A stretch of DNA of 64,000 nt. It comes from Lysobacterales bacterium. Its GTDB lineage: Bacteria > Pseudomonadota > Gammaproteobacteria > Xanthomonadales > Xanthomonadaceae. A program made the position numbers and the translations under genes. Below, one piece after another: positions 27,985-35,427 of this stretch; the stretch's first letter is position 1; each line of letters starts with the position of its first letter. The DNA lies in contig JAEKKX010000003.1 in the NCBI GenBank assembly GCA_019510125.1, positions 310,001 through 374,000 of the forward strand. The letters are read 5' to 3'. A model generated the notes under the pieces. It ran no database searches, was not told the origin of the DNA, and was given only the letters and a program-made list of their open reading frames with translations.

Positions 27985-29199
27985 ATGTTCGCGCGCCTCG
28001 ACCACAGCCGCCTGCTCAGCTATTCCGGCCTCTTCACCTGGGCCGCGGTCGGCGTGCCGCTGTTCTACACCTGGGTGGTGCCGCTGCTGGTCGAGCCGGA
28101 GGAGCCCCAGCCGCTGCTGGTCATGCCCTGGCAGGGCTGGCTGGCCTACGCGGTCTTCGGCGGCGCCTACGCCTGGCTGGCCCGTGGCCTGGGGATGCGC
28201 CGCCCGGGGCCGCTGGACTACCTGCTGCTGCTGATCCTGACCCCGGCCGCGATCAGCCTGGGCTACTACAGCCAGAGCGGCCTGGGCAGCGTCCTGCTGA
28301 TGGTCGCCGCCTCGGCGCTGCCGTGGCTGCTGTCGCTGCGGATGGGGGTGGCCTGGCTGGTCCTGAGCCAGCTCGCGGTGGTGCCGGTGTTCATGCGCCG
28401 CGACCTGACCGCGCTGGAAGCGGTGATGCAGGCCCTGCTGTACGCGGGGTTCGCCGGGTTCGTGTACGCGACCAGCATGGTCGCGCGCCAGCAGGCCCAG
28501 GCCCGCGAGGAGCAGCGCCGGCTGAACTCCGAACTGCGCGCCACCCGTGCGCTGCTCGCCGAGAGCGTGCGGGTGAACGAACGCACCCGCATCTCGCGCG
28601 AGCTGCACGACCTGCTCGGCCACCACCTGACCGCGCTCAGCCTGAACCTGGAGGTGGCCAACCACCTGGTCGAGGGCAAGGCCCAGGAGCACGTCACCCA
28701 GGCCCACACCCTGGCCAAGCTGCTGTTGAGCGACGTGCGCGAGGCGGTCAGCCGGATCCGCGACAGCGACGACATCGACATGGCCGCCACCCTGCTGCCG
28801 CTGGCCGACAACGTGCCCGGCCTGCGGGTCGAGATGCGGCTGCCGGAACCGTTCCTGCTCGACGATCCCGAGCGCGCCCACGTGTTGCTGCGCTGCACCC
28901 AGGAAATCATCACCAACGTCGTGCGCCACGCCCAGGCGACCACGCTCGACCTCGACTACCGCTGGCTGGACGACGGCGTGGTCCTCGACGCCCGCGACGA
29001 CGGTCGCGGCGCCGAGGCCCCGGCCGCCGGCAACGGCCTGCGCGGCATGCGCGAGCGCCTCGCCGCCTACGGCGGGCGGCTGACGATCGACACCCGCCAA
29101 GGCGAGGGTTTCGGCCTGAGCCTGTACCTGCCGGCGTCGCGCGGCACCGAGCGCCGGGGCGTGCCGCTGCCGCTGTCGGCCTCCGGGAGGGCCGCATGA
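27985..29199 (+). CDS. DesK-like sensor histidine kinase (HisKA_3)
   Basis: A 404-aa membrane sensor. About five hydrophobic segments span residues 15-163, followed by a coiled linker and a HisKA_3 dimerisation/phosphoacceptor domain (SRELHDLLGHHLTALSLNLE, phosphorylated H208). The C-terminal HATPase domain has an N-box near EIITNVVRHA, DDGRGA, and GNGLRGMRERL. This is the NarL/DesK-type kinase class. No periplasmic sensing domain is visible, so it may sense membrane state, as DesK does. ATG 27985 is preferred over GTG 27946 because a minus-10 lies exactly six bases before it. The cognate regulator gene follows after 43 bases. Confidence 0.9.
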   Translation: MFARLDHSRLLSYSGLFTWAAVGVPLFYTWVVPLLVEPEEPQPLLVMPWQGWLAYAVFGGAYAWLARGLGMRRPGPLDYLLLLILTPAAISLGYYSQSGLGSVLLMVAASALPWLLSLRMGVAWLVLSQLAVVPVFMRRDLTALEAVMQALLYAGFAGFVYATSMVARQQAQAREEQRRLNSELRATRALLAESVRVNERTRISRELHDLLGHHLTALSLNLEVANHLVEGKAQEHVTQAHTLAKLLLSDVREAVSRIRDSDDIDMAATLLPLADNVPGLRVEMRLPEPFLLDDPERAHVLLRCTQEIITNVVRHAQATTLDLDYRWLDDGVVLDARDDGRGAEAPAAGNGLRGMRERLAAYGGRLTIDTRQGEGFGLSLYLPASRGTERRGVPLPLSASGRAA

Positions 29200-29242
29200 C
29201 CCCCGTCGAGCCCCGGAATACCGCAAGCACCCAGGAGACTCC

Positions 29243-29884
29243 ATGATCCGCGTTTGTCTGGTCGACGATCAGACCCTGGTGCGCCAGGGCATCCGCTCCC
29301 TGCTGGCGCTGGCCGAGGGGATAGAGGTGGTGGCCGAGGCCGCCGACGGCCGCCAGGCGGTCGAGCTGATCCCGGAGATCCGGCCCGACGTGGTCCTGAT
29401 GGACATGCGCATGCCGGTGATGTCCGGGCTGGAAGCCCTGCAGGCCCTGAGCCGGGCCGAACGGCTGCCGCCGACCATCATCCTGACCACGTTCGACGAC
29501 GACCAGCTCGTGCTGGCGGGGATGAAGGCCGGGGCCAAGGGCTACCTGCTCAAGGACGTGTCGCTGGACCAGTTGGTCGGCGCGATCCAGACCGTCGCCG
29601 GCGGCGGTTCGCTGGTGCAGCCGGCGGTGACCCAGCGCCTGCTCTCGGGCCTGGAGCACATGCGCAACGAGTTCGTCAGCCTCGATCGCCCCGACCCGCT
29701 GACCGATCGCGAGACCGAGATCCTGCGGCTGATGGCTTCGGGCTTCTCCAACAAGGAGATCGCCAATTCGCTGGGCGTGGCCGAGGGCACGATCAAGAAC
29801 CACGTGTCGAACATCCTCTCCAAGCTCGGCGTCCGCGACCGCACCCGGGCGGTGCTCAAGGCCTTCGAGCTGCAGTTGATCTGA
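29243..29884 (+). CDS. NarL/LuxR-type response regulator
   Basis: A 213-aa two-component regulator. The receiver domain (1-120) has D8/D9, phosphoacceptor D54 (VLMDMRMP), a conserved threonine in ILTTFDD and lysine in GYLLKD. The C-terminal LuxR helix-turn-helix (LTDRETEILRLMASGFSNKE, then VAEGTIKNHVSNIL) binds DNA. It pairs with the upstream DesK-like kinase, and probably controls genes elsewhere because no target-like gene is co-transcribed. The last 66 coding bases plus 67 downstream bases are duplicated about 220 bp further on. Confidence 0.94.
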   Translation: MIRVCLVDDQTLVRQGIRSLLALAEGIEVVAEAADGRQAVELIPEIRPDVVLMDMRMPVMSGLEALQALSRAERLPPTIILTTFDDDQLVLAGMKAGAKGYLLKDVSLDQLVGAIQTVAGGGSLVQPAVTQRLLSGLEHMRNEFVSLDRPDPLTDRETEILRLMASGFSNKEIANSLGVAEGTIKNHVSNILSKLGVRDRTRAVLKAFELQLI

Positions 29885-29900
29885 TCGACAGGCTGTTCCG

Positions 29901-29921
29901 GGCCGGTGCAGGGCACCGGCC
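29901..29921 (+). terminator. Hairpin after the response regulator gene
   Basis: A perfect 8-bp stem (GGCCGGTG / CACCGGCC) with a five-base loop, 16 bases past the stop. It is repeated at 30124-30144 in the duplicated copy. No T-run follows. Further hairpins lie at 29934-29950 and 29971-29991 (9-bp stem), so this 3' region is highly structured. Confidence 0.5.
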
Positions 29922-30003
29922 GTTCCTCGACACGCGCGGCAGTGCCGCGCAAGCCGTGTCTCCTCACCCCGCCCGGCGCAGCGCGCCGGGCGTTCGCGCC
30001 GCC

Positions 30004-30197
30004 GCGCGGCAGTGCCGCGCACGCCGGTGGCGCTCACCCTGTCCAAGCTCGGCGTCCGCGACCGCACCCGGGCCGTGCTCAAGGCCTTCGAGCTGCAGTT
30101 GATCTGATCGACAGGCTGTTCCGGGCCGGTGCAGGGCACCGGCCGTTCCTCGACACGCGCGGCAGTGCCGCGCACGCCGGTGGCGCTCACCCTGTCC
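30004..30197 (+). repeat. Nested 41-bp direct repeat flanking the duplicated segment
   Basis: A 41-bp string starting GCGCGGCAGTGCCGCGCACG is found identically at 30004-30044 and 30157-30197, on either side of the second copy of the regulator end. Each begins with the perfect palindrome GCGCGGCA-G-TGCCGCGC; a third palindrome lies at 29934-29950. The 585-bp stretch 29885-30469 contains no gene, only these repeats and a promoter near its right end. Confidence 0.85.
30042..30107 (+). pseudogene. Remnant copy of the response regulator C-terminus
   Basis: Twenty-one codons and a stop, reading SKLGVRDRTRAV and onward exactly as the end of the response regulator, without the rest of the gene and without a start codon. 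It is part of the 133-bp duplication and is not expected to be translated. Confidence 0.8.
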
Positions 30198-30411
30198 GGG
30201 CCTCTCGCGTCCGGGCGATGCAAGGGCCTCCCATCGCGGTCGACGCGGTGCGCGGGCGATGCCGGTCCCGCGCGACACCCGCCCCTGGCCGGGCCGGTCG
30301 CCGCCTGTCCCCCGACAGGGCGTGGATCGGGTGCGAGACCCCGCCCGGCGTGCCGCCCCTGGCGGCAGGTGGCCGGAGCCGGCCGGGCCCTCGCCCCGCA
30401 CGGGTCATCCC

Positions 30412-30420
30412 TGCTAGCAT
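30412..30420 (+). promoter_or_regulatory. Extended minus-10 before the SRPBCC gene
   Basis: TGCTAGCAT (TGn plus TAGCAT) lies 50 bases before ATG 30470. The same nine bases serve as the candidate promoter of the amidase/MOSC pair at 54299-54308, suggesting a favoured promoter form in this genome. Confidence 0.5.
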
Positions 30421-30469
30421 TCGGGTCTTGCCCGCCGCGAGCGGGCATCTGGTCCCGGAGAGCCCCTGA

Positions 30470-31555
30470 ATGACCCGTCTGCTCGAGATCCTGATTTCCC
30501 TGGCGATCGTCGCCGCGCTGTTCCTGATCGTCGGCGTGGTGCTGCCTTCCAATCGTTTCGTGGTCGAGAAGATCGAAACGAACCGCAAGGCGCCGATCGT
30601 CTTCGACACCCTGAACAGCTTCAGCCGTTTCAAGGACTGGAACGCGATCCCGCTGCGCGACCCCAAGATGAAGATGAGCGTGTCCGGCCCCGAGTCGGGC
30701 GTCGGCGCCGAGTTCCACTACGACTCCAGCAAGTCCGAAGTCGGCAACGGCACCTGGAAGATCGTCGAGAGCGTGCCGAACGAACTGGTCGCGATCCAGA
30801 TCGACAACGACCGCATGGGTTCGGGCAAGCACACCGAGTTCAAGCTCAAGCCGACCGGCCAGAACAACCGCAACCTCGAGATCACCCAGACCTACAAGGT
30901 CAACTACGGCTGGAACCTGCTCGGCCGCTACGCCGGCCTGTACGTCGGCAGCCAGGTCGGCGACGACATGAAGTTCGGCCTCGCCAAGCTGACCAACATG
31001 CTGGCCTCGATCCCGAACGTCGACTACACCTCGTACGGCGAGCGCCTCACCGGCCTGTCGATCGCCAACGTCCCGGCGGAGAACCTGCTGTTCGTCAACG
31101 CCGGCAGCCAGAAGTTCGACGACACCACGCTGCAGCAGTCGATGCGCGCCAACATGGAGTGGATCAACCGCGCGCTGGCCGCCAACGGCCTGACCGCGAC
31201 CGGTCCGATGCGCATCATCACCAGCGAGCAGGGCCGCGACACCTACACCTTCGACGTCGCCGTGCCGGTCCGCCGCAGCAGCGACGCCGCCGAGGCCCCG
31301 GCCGTGGAGCTGACCGGCCTGACCTTCGCCGGCGGCAGCCCGGTGAAGTACGTGCACGTGCCGGCGCACCGCGCGGTCACCGCCAAGTTCGTCGGTTACA
31401 TCAAGGAAATCGAGAACCTGCACAACGCCCTGCGTTCGTGGTCCGCGCCGCGCGGCTACGAGGTCACCGATCGCCCCTACGAAATCTACGAGAGCGGCAT
31501 CGACGGCGCCTTCGGCGAGGACGGCAAGTTCACCGCCTACTGGGCCATCCGCTGA
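30470..31555 (+). CDS. SRPBCC (polyketide-cyclase-like) and GyrI-like domain protein
   Basis: A 361-aa protein with an N-terminal membrane anchor (residues 4-27), an SRPBCC/Bet v1-like ligand-binding domain (about 35-190, with WKIVESVPNELVAIQ) and a C-terminal GyrI/AraC-effector-like domain (about 200-360, ending in KFTAYWAIR). Both halves are hydrophobic-ligand-binding folds in their families, so a role in binding small molecules at the membrane is likely, but no ligand can be named. GGAG (30456-30461) precedes the ATG. A terminator hairpin follows, so the gene is monocistronic. Confidence 0.82.
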   Translation: MTRLLEILISLAIVAALFLIVGVVLPSNRFVVEKIETNRKAPIVFDTLNSFSRFKDWNAIPLRDPKMKMSVSGPESGVGAEFHYDSSKSEVGNGTWKIVESVPNELVAIQIDNDRMGSGKHTEFKLKPTGQNNRNLEITQTYKVNYGWNLLGRYAGLYVGSQVGDDMKFGLAKLTNMLASIPNVDYTSYGERLTGLSIANVPAENLLFVNAGSQKFDDTTLQQSMRANMEWINRALAANGLTATGPMRIITSEQGRDTYTFDVAVPVRRSSDAAEAPAVELTGLTFAGGSPVKYVHVPAHRAVTAKFVGYIKEIENLHNALRSWSAPRGYEVTDRPYEIYESGIDGAFGEDGKFTAYWAIR

Positions 31556-31589
31556 GCGCGACGTGATCGCGTCCAGGCCGATGCCTTCC

Positions 31590-31614
31590 GAAGCGCCGCG
31601 TCCAGCGGCGCTTC
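31590..31614 (+). terminator. Terminator after the SRPBCC gene
   Basis: A perfect 10-bp stem (GAAGCGCCGC / GCGGCGCTTC) with a five-base loop, followed by GCGTTTG. It starts 34 bases past the stop. Confidence 0.6.
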
Positions 31615-31633
31615 GCGTTTGCGGGGACCGCGC

Positions 31634-32002
31634 ATGAAGACGGGTCACCGGCCACGCTTCCCGCAGCGGGCGCTGGCCGCATGCGGCGGCCTGTTCGCGG
31701 CCGGCGGCGTCGCGCTGTCCGCTTACGCCGCGCACGGCGTCGAAGCCGCGGCGCGCGCCAACCTGCAGACCGCCGCGCTGTTCGCGCTGCTGCACGGCAT
31801 CGCCCTGGCGTCGCTGGCGCGATCGGCCGCGCGGCGGACGGGGCTGCTGGCGCTGGCGACGCTCGCGCTCGGCGCGCTGCTGTTCTCGGGATCGCTGTTC
31901 GCGCACCACGCGCTGGGCTGGCCCACCCGGCTCGCGCCGGCCGGCGGTTCGCTGCTGATCGCCGGCTGGCTGCTGTACGCGATCGACGCACTGCGACGCT
32001 GA
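31634..32002 (+). CDS. DUF423-family membrane protein
   Basis: A 122-aa protein with four hydrophobic segments and the DUF423 pattern: GGVALSAYAAHG near residues 23-34, an internal TAALFALLHGIAL and a FSGSLFAHHALG segment. DUF423 proteins (E. coli YgdD type) are small inner-membrane proteins of unknown function. ATG 31634 is preferred over 31619 because the basic N-terminal stretch then matches the family length. The glycosylase gene starts ten bases after its stop. Confidence 0.82.
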   Translation: MKTGHRPRFPQRALAACGGLFAAGGVALSAYAAHGVEAAARANLQTAALFALLHGIALASLARSAARRTGLLALATLALGALLFSGSLFAHHALGWPTRLAPAGGSLLIAGWLLYAIDALRR

Positions 32003-32012
32003 GGAGATCCGC

Positions 32013-32687
32013 ATGCCCCGTTTCGCCCGCGGTTTCGACGTCGAGGCCGCCCGCGCGCATCTCGCCAGGCGCGATCGCCGGCTCGGCGCGTGGATGAAGA
32101 AGATCGGGCCGATCGACGCCGATCCGCGCTGGCGCAAGCCGTTCGATCCGGTCGATGCGCTGGCCCGCGCGATCCTCTACCAGCAGCTCAGCAGCAAGGC
32201 CGCGGCGACGATCGTCGGCCGGGTCGAGGCCGCGATCGGCCGCGACCGTTTCCACTGCGACACCCTGGCGCGCTGCGACGACGCGACCATCCGCGCCTGC
32301 GGCGTGTCCGGCAACAAGCTGTTGGCGCTGCGCGACCTCGCCCAGCGCGAAGCGCGCGGCGAGATCCCGGACCTGCGGCGGATGTCGACCCTCGACAACG
32401 ACGCCATCGTCGCCGCGCTGGTGCCGGTGCGCGGCATCGGCCGCTGGACGGTCGAGATGATGCTGATGTTCCGCCTCGGCCGCGCCGACGTGCTGCCGGT
32501 CGACGACCTCGGCGTGCGCAAGGGCGCGCAGCGGGTGGACGGCGCCGACGCGATGCCTACGCCGAAGGCGCTGCTCGAACGCGGCGAGCGCTGGGGGCCT
32601 TACCGCACCTACGCCAGCTTCTATCTTTGGCGGATCGCCGATTTCGCCGCGCAGGCGAAGGCGCCGACCAGGCGCTCCCAGGACTGA
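32013..32687 (+). CDS. DNA-3-methyladenine glycosylase II (AlkA-like, HhH-GPD)
   Basis: A 224-aa base-excision repair glycosylase that removes alkylated purines. It has the helix-hairpin-helix VRGIGRWTVEMML (139-151) and catalytic aspartate D165 in LPVDDLGVRKG, the HhH-GPD signature. It lacks the N-terminal TBP-like domain of E. coli AlkA, like the short archaeal-type and many proteobacterial enzymes. It is convergent with the sulfotransferase gene. Probably co-transcribed with DUF423. Confidence 0.9.
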   Translation: MPRFARGFDVEAARAHLARRDRRLGAWMKKIGPIDADPRWRKPFDPVDALARAILYQQLSSKAAATIVGRVEAAIGRDRFHCDTLARCDDATIRACGVSGNKLLALRDLAQREARGEIPDLRRMSTLDNDAIVAALVPVRGIGRWTVEMMLMFRLGRADVLPVDDLGVRKGAQRVDGADAMPTPKALLERGERWGPYRTYASFYLWRIADFAAQAKAPTRRSQD

Positions 32688-32712
32688 GCCGGCGCGTCGT
32701 CGCGGCGCCGGC
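32688..32712. terminator. Hairpin between glycosylase and sulfotransferase genes
   Basis: An 8-bp perfect stem (GCCGGCGC / GCGCCGGC) with a nine-base loop in the 32-bp gap between convergent stops. No T-run. Confidence 0.45.
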
Positions 32713-32719
32713 GTCAGCG

Positions 32720-33586
32720 TCAGCCCGCGAAACGGCGGCCGATCGCGGTCCAGTCCGCGAGATAGTGCCTGAGCTTCTTGCGCCGGAAATAGCGCGCGGA
32801 CAGCGCATGCGCGTCGGTGTCGGCGATGTCGTAGCCCAGCGCCTCGGCGACCTCGACCGTCTCCGGGGACTGCAGCGCCTTGCGCCAGTCGTCGGGCCAG
32901 GTGCGGTAGTGGTACTGGTCGGTACGTCGTTCGCGCAGGGCGCCCAGTGCCGGCCGCCGCGGCAGGCCGCAGAAATCGACGAGCGCGTGCAGGGCGTCGG
33001 GGGTCGGCGCGAACAGCGCTTCGTAGGTCGTCGCGTGCCAGGCGATGTCGGGGCGCCGGCGGTGCAGGTCGATCGCGTAGCGATGCAGTTCGGTCCACCA
33101 GAACAGGCATTTCTCGTACCCCGACATCGCGGCCCACCGCAGTTGCAGCGCCGGCCGCAGGCAGCCGCCGTCAAACGGCGTCAGCGCGGCGTCGCGGATC
33201 CAGTCGTCGCGGTCGTAGACCTGGTGGGTCGCCATCGAGAACGCGGTCGTCACCGGATGCCGCGCGAGATGGACGATGCGCAGGCGTCCGTCGAGCGCCT
33301 CGTGCAGCCACGGCAGCGCAGCGAAGCAGGGCCAGCCGGCCTCGAAGTACGGGCCGCGTTCGAGCTGCGCGCGAATGCGGGCGACGTGCGCGGCGACTTC
33401 GGGAACATCGCCCAGCGCCGTCAGCCCGGCACGGGAGCTGCGGAAGAAGCGGCGCGGCTGGTAGCCGGCCTTGAGCGGTTCGTGCGAGGCCTCCACGAGG
33501 TCGCCGTAGCAGGTCTGCATGGCGTCGTGCAGCCACTGGGTGCCGCAGCGACCGGTCGAGAGCACGAAGATGGCGTCGTGTTGCAT
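32720..33586 (-). CDS. Sulfotransferase-family protein
   Basis: A 288-aa protein with a PAPS-binding 5'-PSB loop at its N-terminus (STGRCGTQWL, residues 8-17) and a 3'-PB-like VHLARHPVTTAFS segment. Sulfotransferases move sulfate from PAPS to hydroxyl or amino groups. The acceptor is unknown; two genes upstream lies an acyltransferase, so modification of a surface polysaccharide or secondary metabolite is possible but unproven. ATG 33586 is preferred because the PSB loop then lies at the usual distance from the N-terminus; the upstream extension to 33715 is low complexity. Confidence 0.84.
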   Translation of the reverse strand: MQHDAIFVLSTGRCGTQWLHDAMQTCYGDLVEASHEPLKAGYQPRRFFRSSRAGLTALGDVPEVAAHVARIRAQLERGPYFEAGWPCFAALPWLHEALDGRLRIVHLARHPVTTAFSMATHQVYDRDDWIRDAALTPFDGGCLRPALQLRWAAMSGYEKCLFWWTELHRYAIDLHRRRPDIAWHATTYEALFAPTPDALHALVDFCGLPRRPALGALRERRTDQYHYRTWPDDWRKALQSPETVEVAEALGYDIADTDAHALSARYFRRKKLRHYLADWTAIGRRFAG

Positions 33587-33730
33587 GGCGGGATCCGATG
33601 CGAAGGAGCTCGCGCGAACGCATGCGTCGACGCCAGGTTGACGCCTGCGGTCTTCGGGATTCGCTGTTCGAGACGGACGTTGTCCTTTCGTGCGTCCTGC
33701 ATGCAGGCATTGCAATCTGCATGCGCCGCA

Positions 33731-33800
33731 TCATGCGGATTGCATCATGTCGCGTGGGTCATGCCGCGTGGATCATGCTGGCGGCGTCATGCGTCGCGCA
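33731..33800. repeat. 14-bp tandem repeat, five imperfect units
   Basis: Units starting TCATG recur every 14 bp at 33731, 33745, 33759, 33773 and 33787; the middle two read TCATGTCGCGTGGG and TCATGCCGCGTGGA. The array lies between the sulfotransferase start and the acyltransferase, and its last unit contains the acyltransferase stop codon. The 200-bp gap holds no other feature recognised. Confidence 0.7.
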
Positions 33801-34821
33801 TGCGCGCGAAGCGCTTGCGCTTCCAGTCGAGCGCCGGTCGTTCGACCAGCCACCACGACCCCGTTGCGCAGACCAGCGCGAACACGGTCGCGGCCAGCGT
33901 GTTCATCGTCGGCGTGATCGCACCGGCGAGCAGCGCGAGCTGCTGCATCGGCCAGCCGTAGAGGTACAGGCCGTAGGACAGATCGTGGCGGCCGGTCGAC
34001 GGCAGCCATCGCGGCAGCAGGCCCAGGCAGAACGTGCCGTAGGCCACCGCCGCGAAATACGCCGGCACGAACCACGGCGTGCCGCGCGCCGCGGCGGCGG
34101 CGACCAGCAGCGGCAGCAGGCCCCACCACGTCAGCACGATGCGCGCGCGCCACACCCACAGCAGCGTGCCGGTGATGAAGAACGCGGTGACCCAGATCAG
34201 GTAGGCCAGCCAGTCCGGCAGCGGCGCATGCCGCCACGCATAGGCGCAGGCGACCGCGAGCGCCAGCGCCCACGCCAGCGCGTAGCGCCGCGGCCGCAGC
34301 ATGCCCAGCAGCCCGGCGACCAGCAGCGCGAGGTACAGCCGGCCCTCGATCGGCAGCGTCCACAGCGAACCGTTCACCGCCGTGCGCGGCAGCGCCTCGA
34401 ACACGCCCGGCAGCCAGAACTCGGCGCGCCACAGGGTCGCGTTGCCGGCGAGGTAGCGCCAGGTGGCCGGGCTGCGCCAGTAGTCCGGCGAGGTGGTCAA
34501 CAGCGGACCGAGCACGCAGACCGTCAGCAGCGTGCAGACGATCAGCGCGGGGTAGATGCGCAGCGCGCGGGCGACGAGGAATTCGCGCCAGCCGTGGCGC
34601 GCGAAGCTCGACGCGACGAGGAAGCCGCTGATCACGAAGAACACGTCGACGGCGAACGCGCCGGCCGAGCGGGTGAGGGTGAGCCCGGCGAACGGATCGT
34701 TGCCGGGCGTGCCGGTGATCGCCCAGGCGTGGCTCCAGATCACCAGCCACGCCGCGACCAGGCGGATCAGATTGAAATGATTGCGGCCGCCGGCCCAGGC
34801 GTCCGCGAGGGTCGGCCTCAT
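33787..34821 (-). CDS. OafA/YrhL-type acyltransferase 3
   Basis: A 344-aa inner-membrane protein with about ten segments. The first segments read FNLIRLVAAWLVIWSHAW and FAVDVFFVISGFLV, the active-site region of acyltransferase-3 proteins, with the catalytic histidine probably in WSHAW. Family members O-acetylate sugars of lipopolysaccharide, capsule or peptidoglycan. Its ATG overlaps the stop of the upstream 202-aa gene, so the two are coupled. The final C-terminal residues are basic and run into the repeat array. Confidence 0.9.
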   Translation of the reverse strand: MRPTLADAWAGGRNHFNLIRLVAAWLVIWSHAWAITGTPGNDPFAGLTLTRSAGAFAVDVFFVISGFLVASSFARHGWREFLVARALRIYPALIVCTLLTVCVLGPLLTTSPDYWRSPATWRYLAGNATLWRAEFWLPGVFEALPRTAVNGSLWTLPIEGRLYLALLVAGLLGMLRPRRYALAWALALAVACAYAWRHAPLPDWLAYLIWVTAFFITGTLLWVWRARIVLTWWGLLPLLVAAAAARGTPWFVPAYFAAVAYGTFCLGLLPRWLPSTGRHDLSYGLYLYGWPMQQLALLAGAITPTMNTLAATVFALVCATGSWWLVERPALDWKRKRFARMRDA

Positions 34822-35426
34822 GGCGCGGACGCGTCGGGCAGCAGTTCGACCGTCGTGGCGATGCGCAGCACGCGGTTGTTGTCCGGATCGTCCACCGTGG
34901 CTTCGATGCGATACGGGCCGTCGGCATCGGTGGCGTCGAAGGTGATCTGCAGCGTCACCGGCGACAACTGCACGATCCCGGCCGGGGCCGCCGGCTGCTG
35001 GTCGGCCAGCGACAGGTCGTTGCCGGGCAGGGAGGTCTTCCCGGCCGGGTCGGTCATCCGCAGGTCCAGTCGCGCCGCGCACGGGACCTTGCCGGCGGCG
35101 ATGTCGGTCTCGCTGGCGTCCTTCGGTGCGCAGCCGCCGTAGGCCACCGCCACGACGAAGGGCTCGCCGCGATGCACCCGGTCGGTGGTGGCCAGGTGCG
35201 GCGCATGCCCGACGGGGGTGCCGTACCACTCCTCCCGGAAGCGCTTGAAATCGTCGAGCTTCGCGGTGGAGATCATCGCGTGCAGGCCATCCGCGACGGC
35301 GCTGTCGGCGGAAGCGCGGTCCGCGGCTTCGGCGCGGCGCTTGACGGCGTCCTTCGCGTGGCTTGCATGGATGGGCAGGCAGAGCAGGAGGGCCGCGATC
35401 GTCGCGGCGTGGCGCAGGAAGCTCAT
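34818..35426 (-). CDS. Hypothetical secreted 202-aa protein
   Basis: It has a signal peptide (residues 4-24, ending SHA), then a basic-acidic helix and a beta-rich domain with two cysteines (GGCAPK and PCAARL) likely to form a disulfide. No family was recognised. It overlaps the acyltransferase start and lies one base after the M15 peptidase stop, so all three are one transcription unit; a periplasmic or cell-wall role is the reasonable inference. Confidence 0.72.
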   Translation of the reverse strand: MSFLRHAATIAALLLCLPIHASHAKDAVKRRAEAADRASADSAVADGLHAMISTAKLDDFKRFREEWYGTPVGHAPHLATTDRVHRGEPFVVAVAYGGCAPKDASETDIAAGKVPCAARLDLRMTDPAGKTSLPGNDLSLADQQPAAPAGIVQLSPVTLQITFDATDADGPYRIEATVDDPDNNRVLRIATTVELLPDASAP

Positions 35427-35427
35427 G

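Larger units (their letters stand above)
29819..30174 (+). repeat. 133-bp direct duplication of the regulator 3' end
   Basis: Bases 29819-29951 and 30042-30174 are the same 133 bp with a single difference (G29851 versus C30074). The unit covers the last 22 codons of the response regulator with its stop, the following GGCCGGTG hairpin and a GCGCGGCA/TGCCGCGC palindrome. The near identity indicates a recent event or ongoing homogenisation. Confidence 0.93.

Noticed and set aside
29819..30174. attL/attR of an integrated element at the regulator 3' end
   Set aside because: The duplicated ends enclose only about 90 bp and no integrase or cargo gene is present, so an integrated element is not there now; a remnant cannot be excluded.
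33731..33800. Possible CRISPR array from the regularly spaced TCATG units
   Set aside because: Units are only 14 bp with no spacer-repeat alternation, and no cas gene is in the window.
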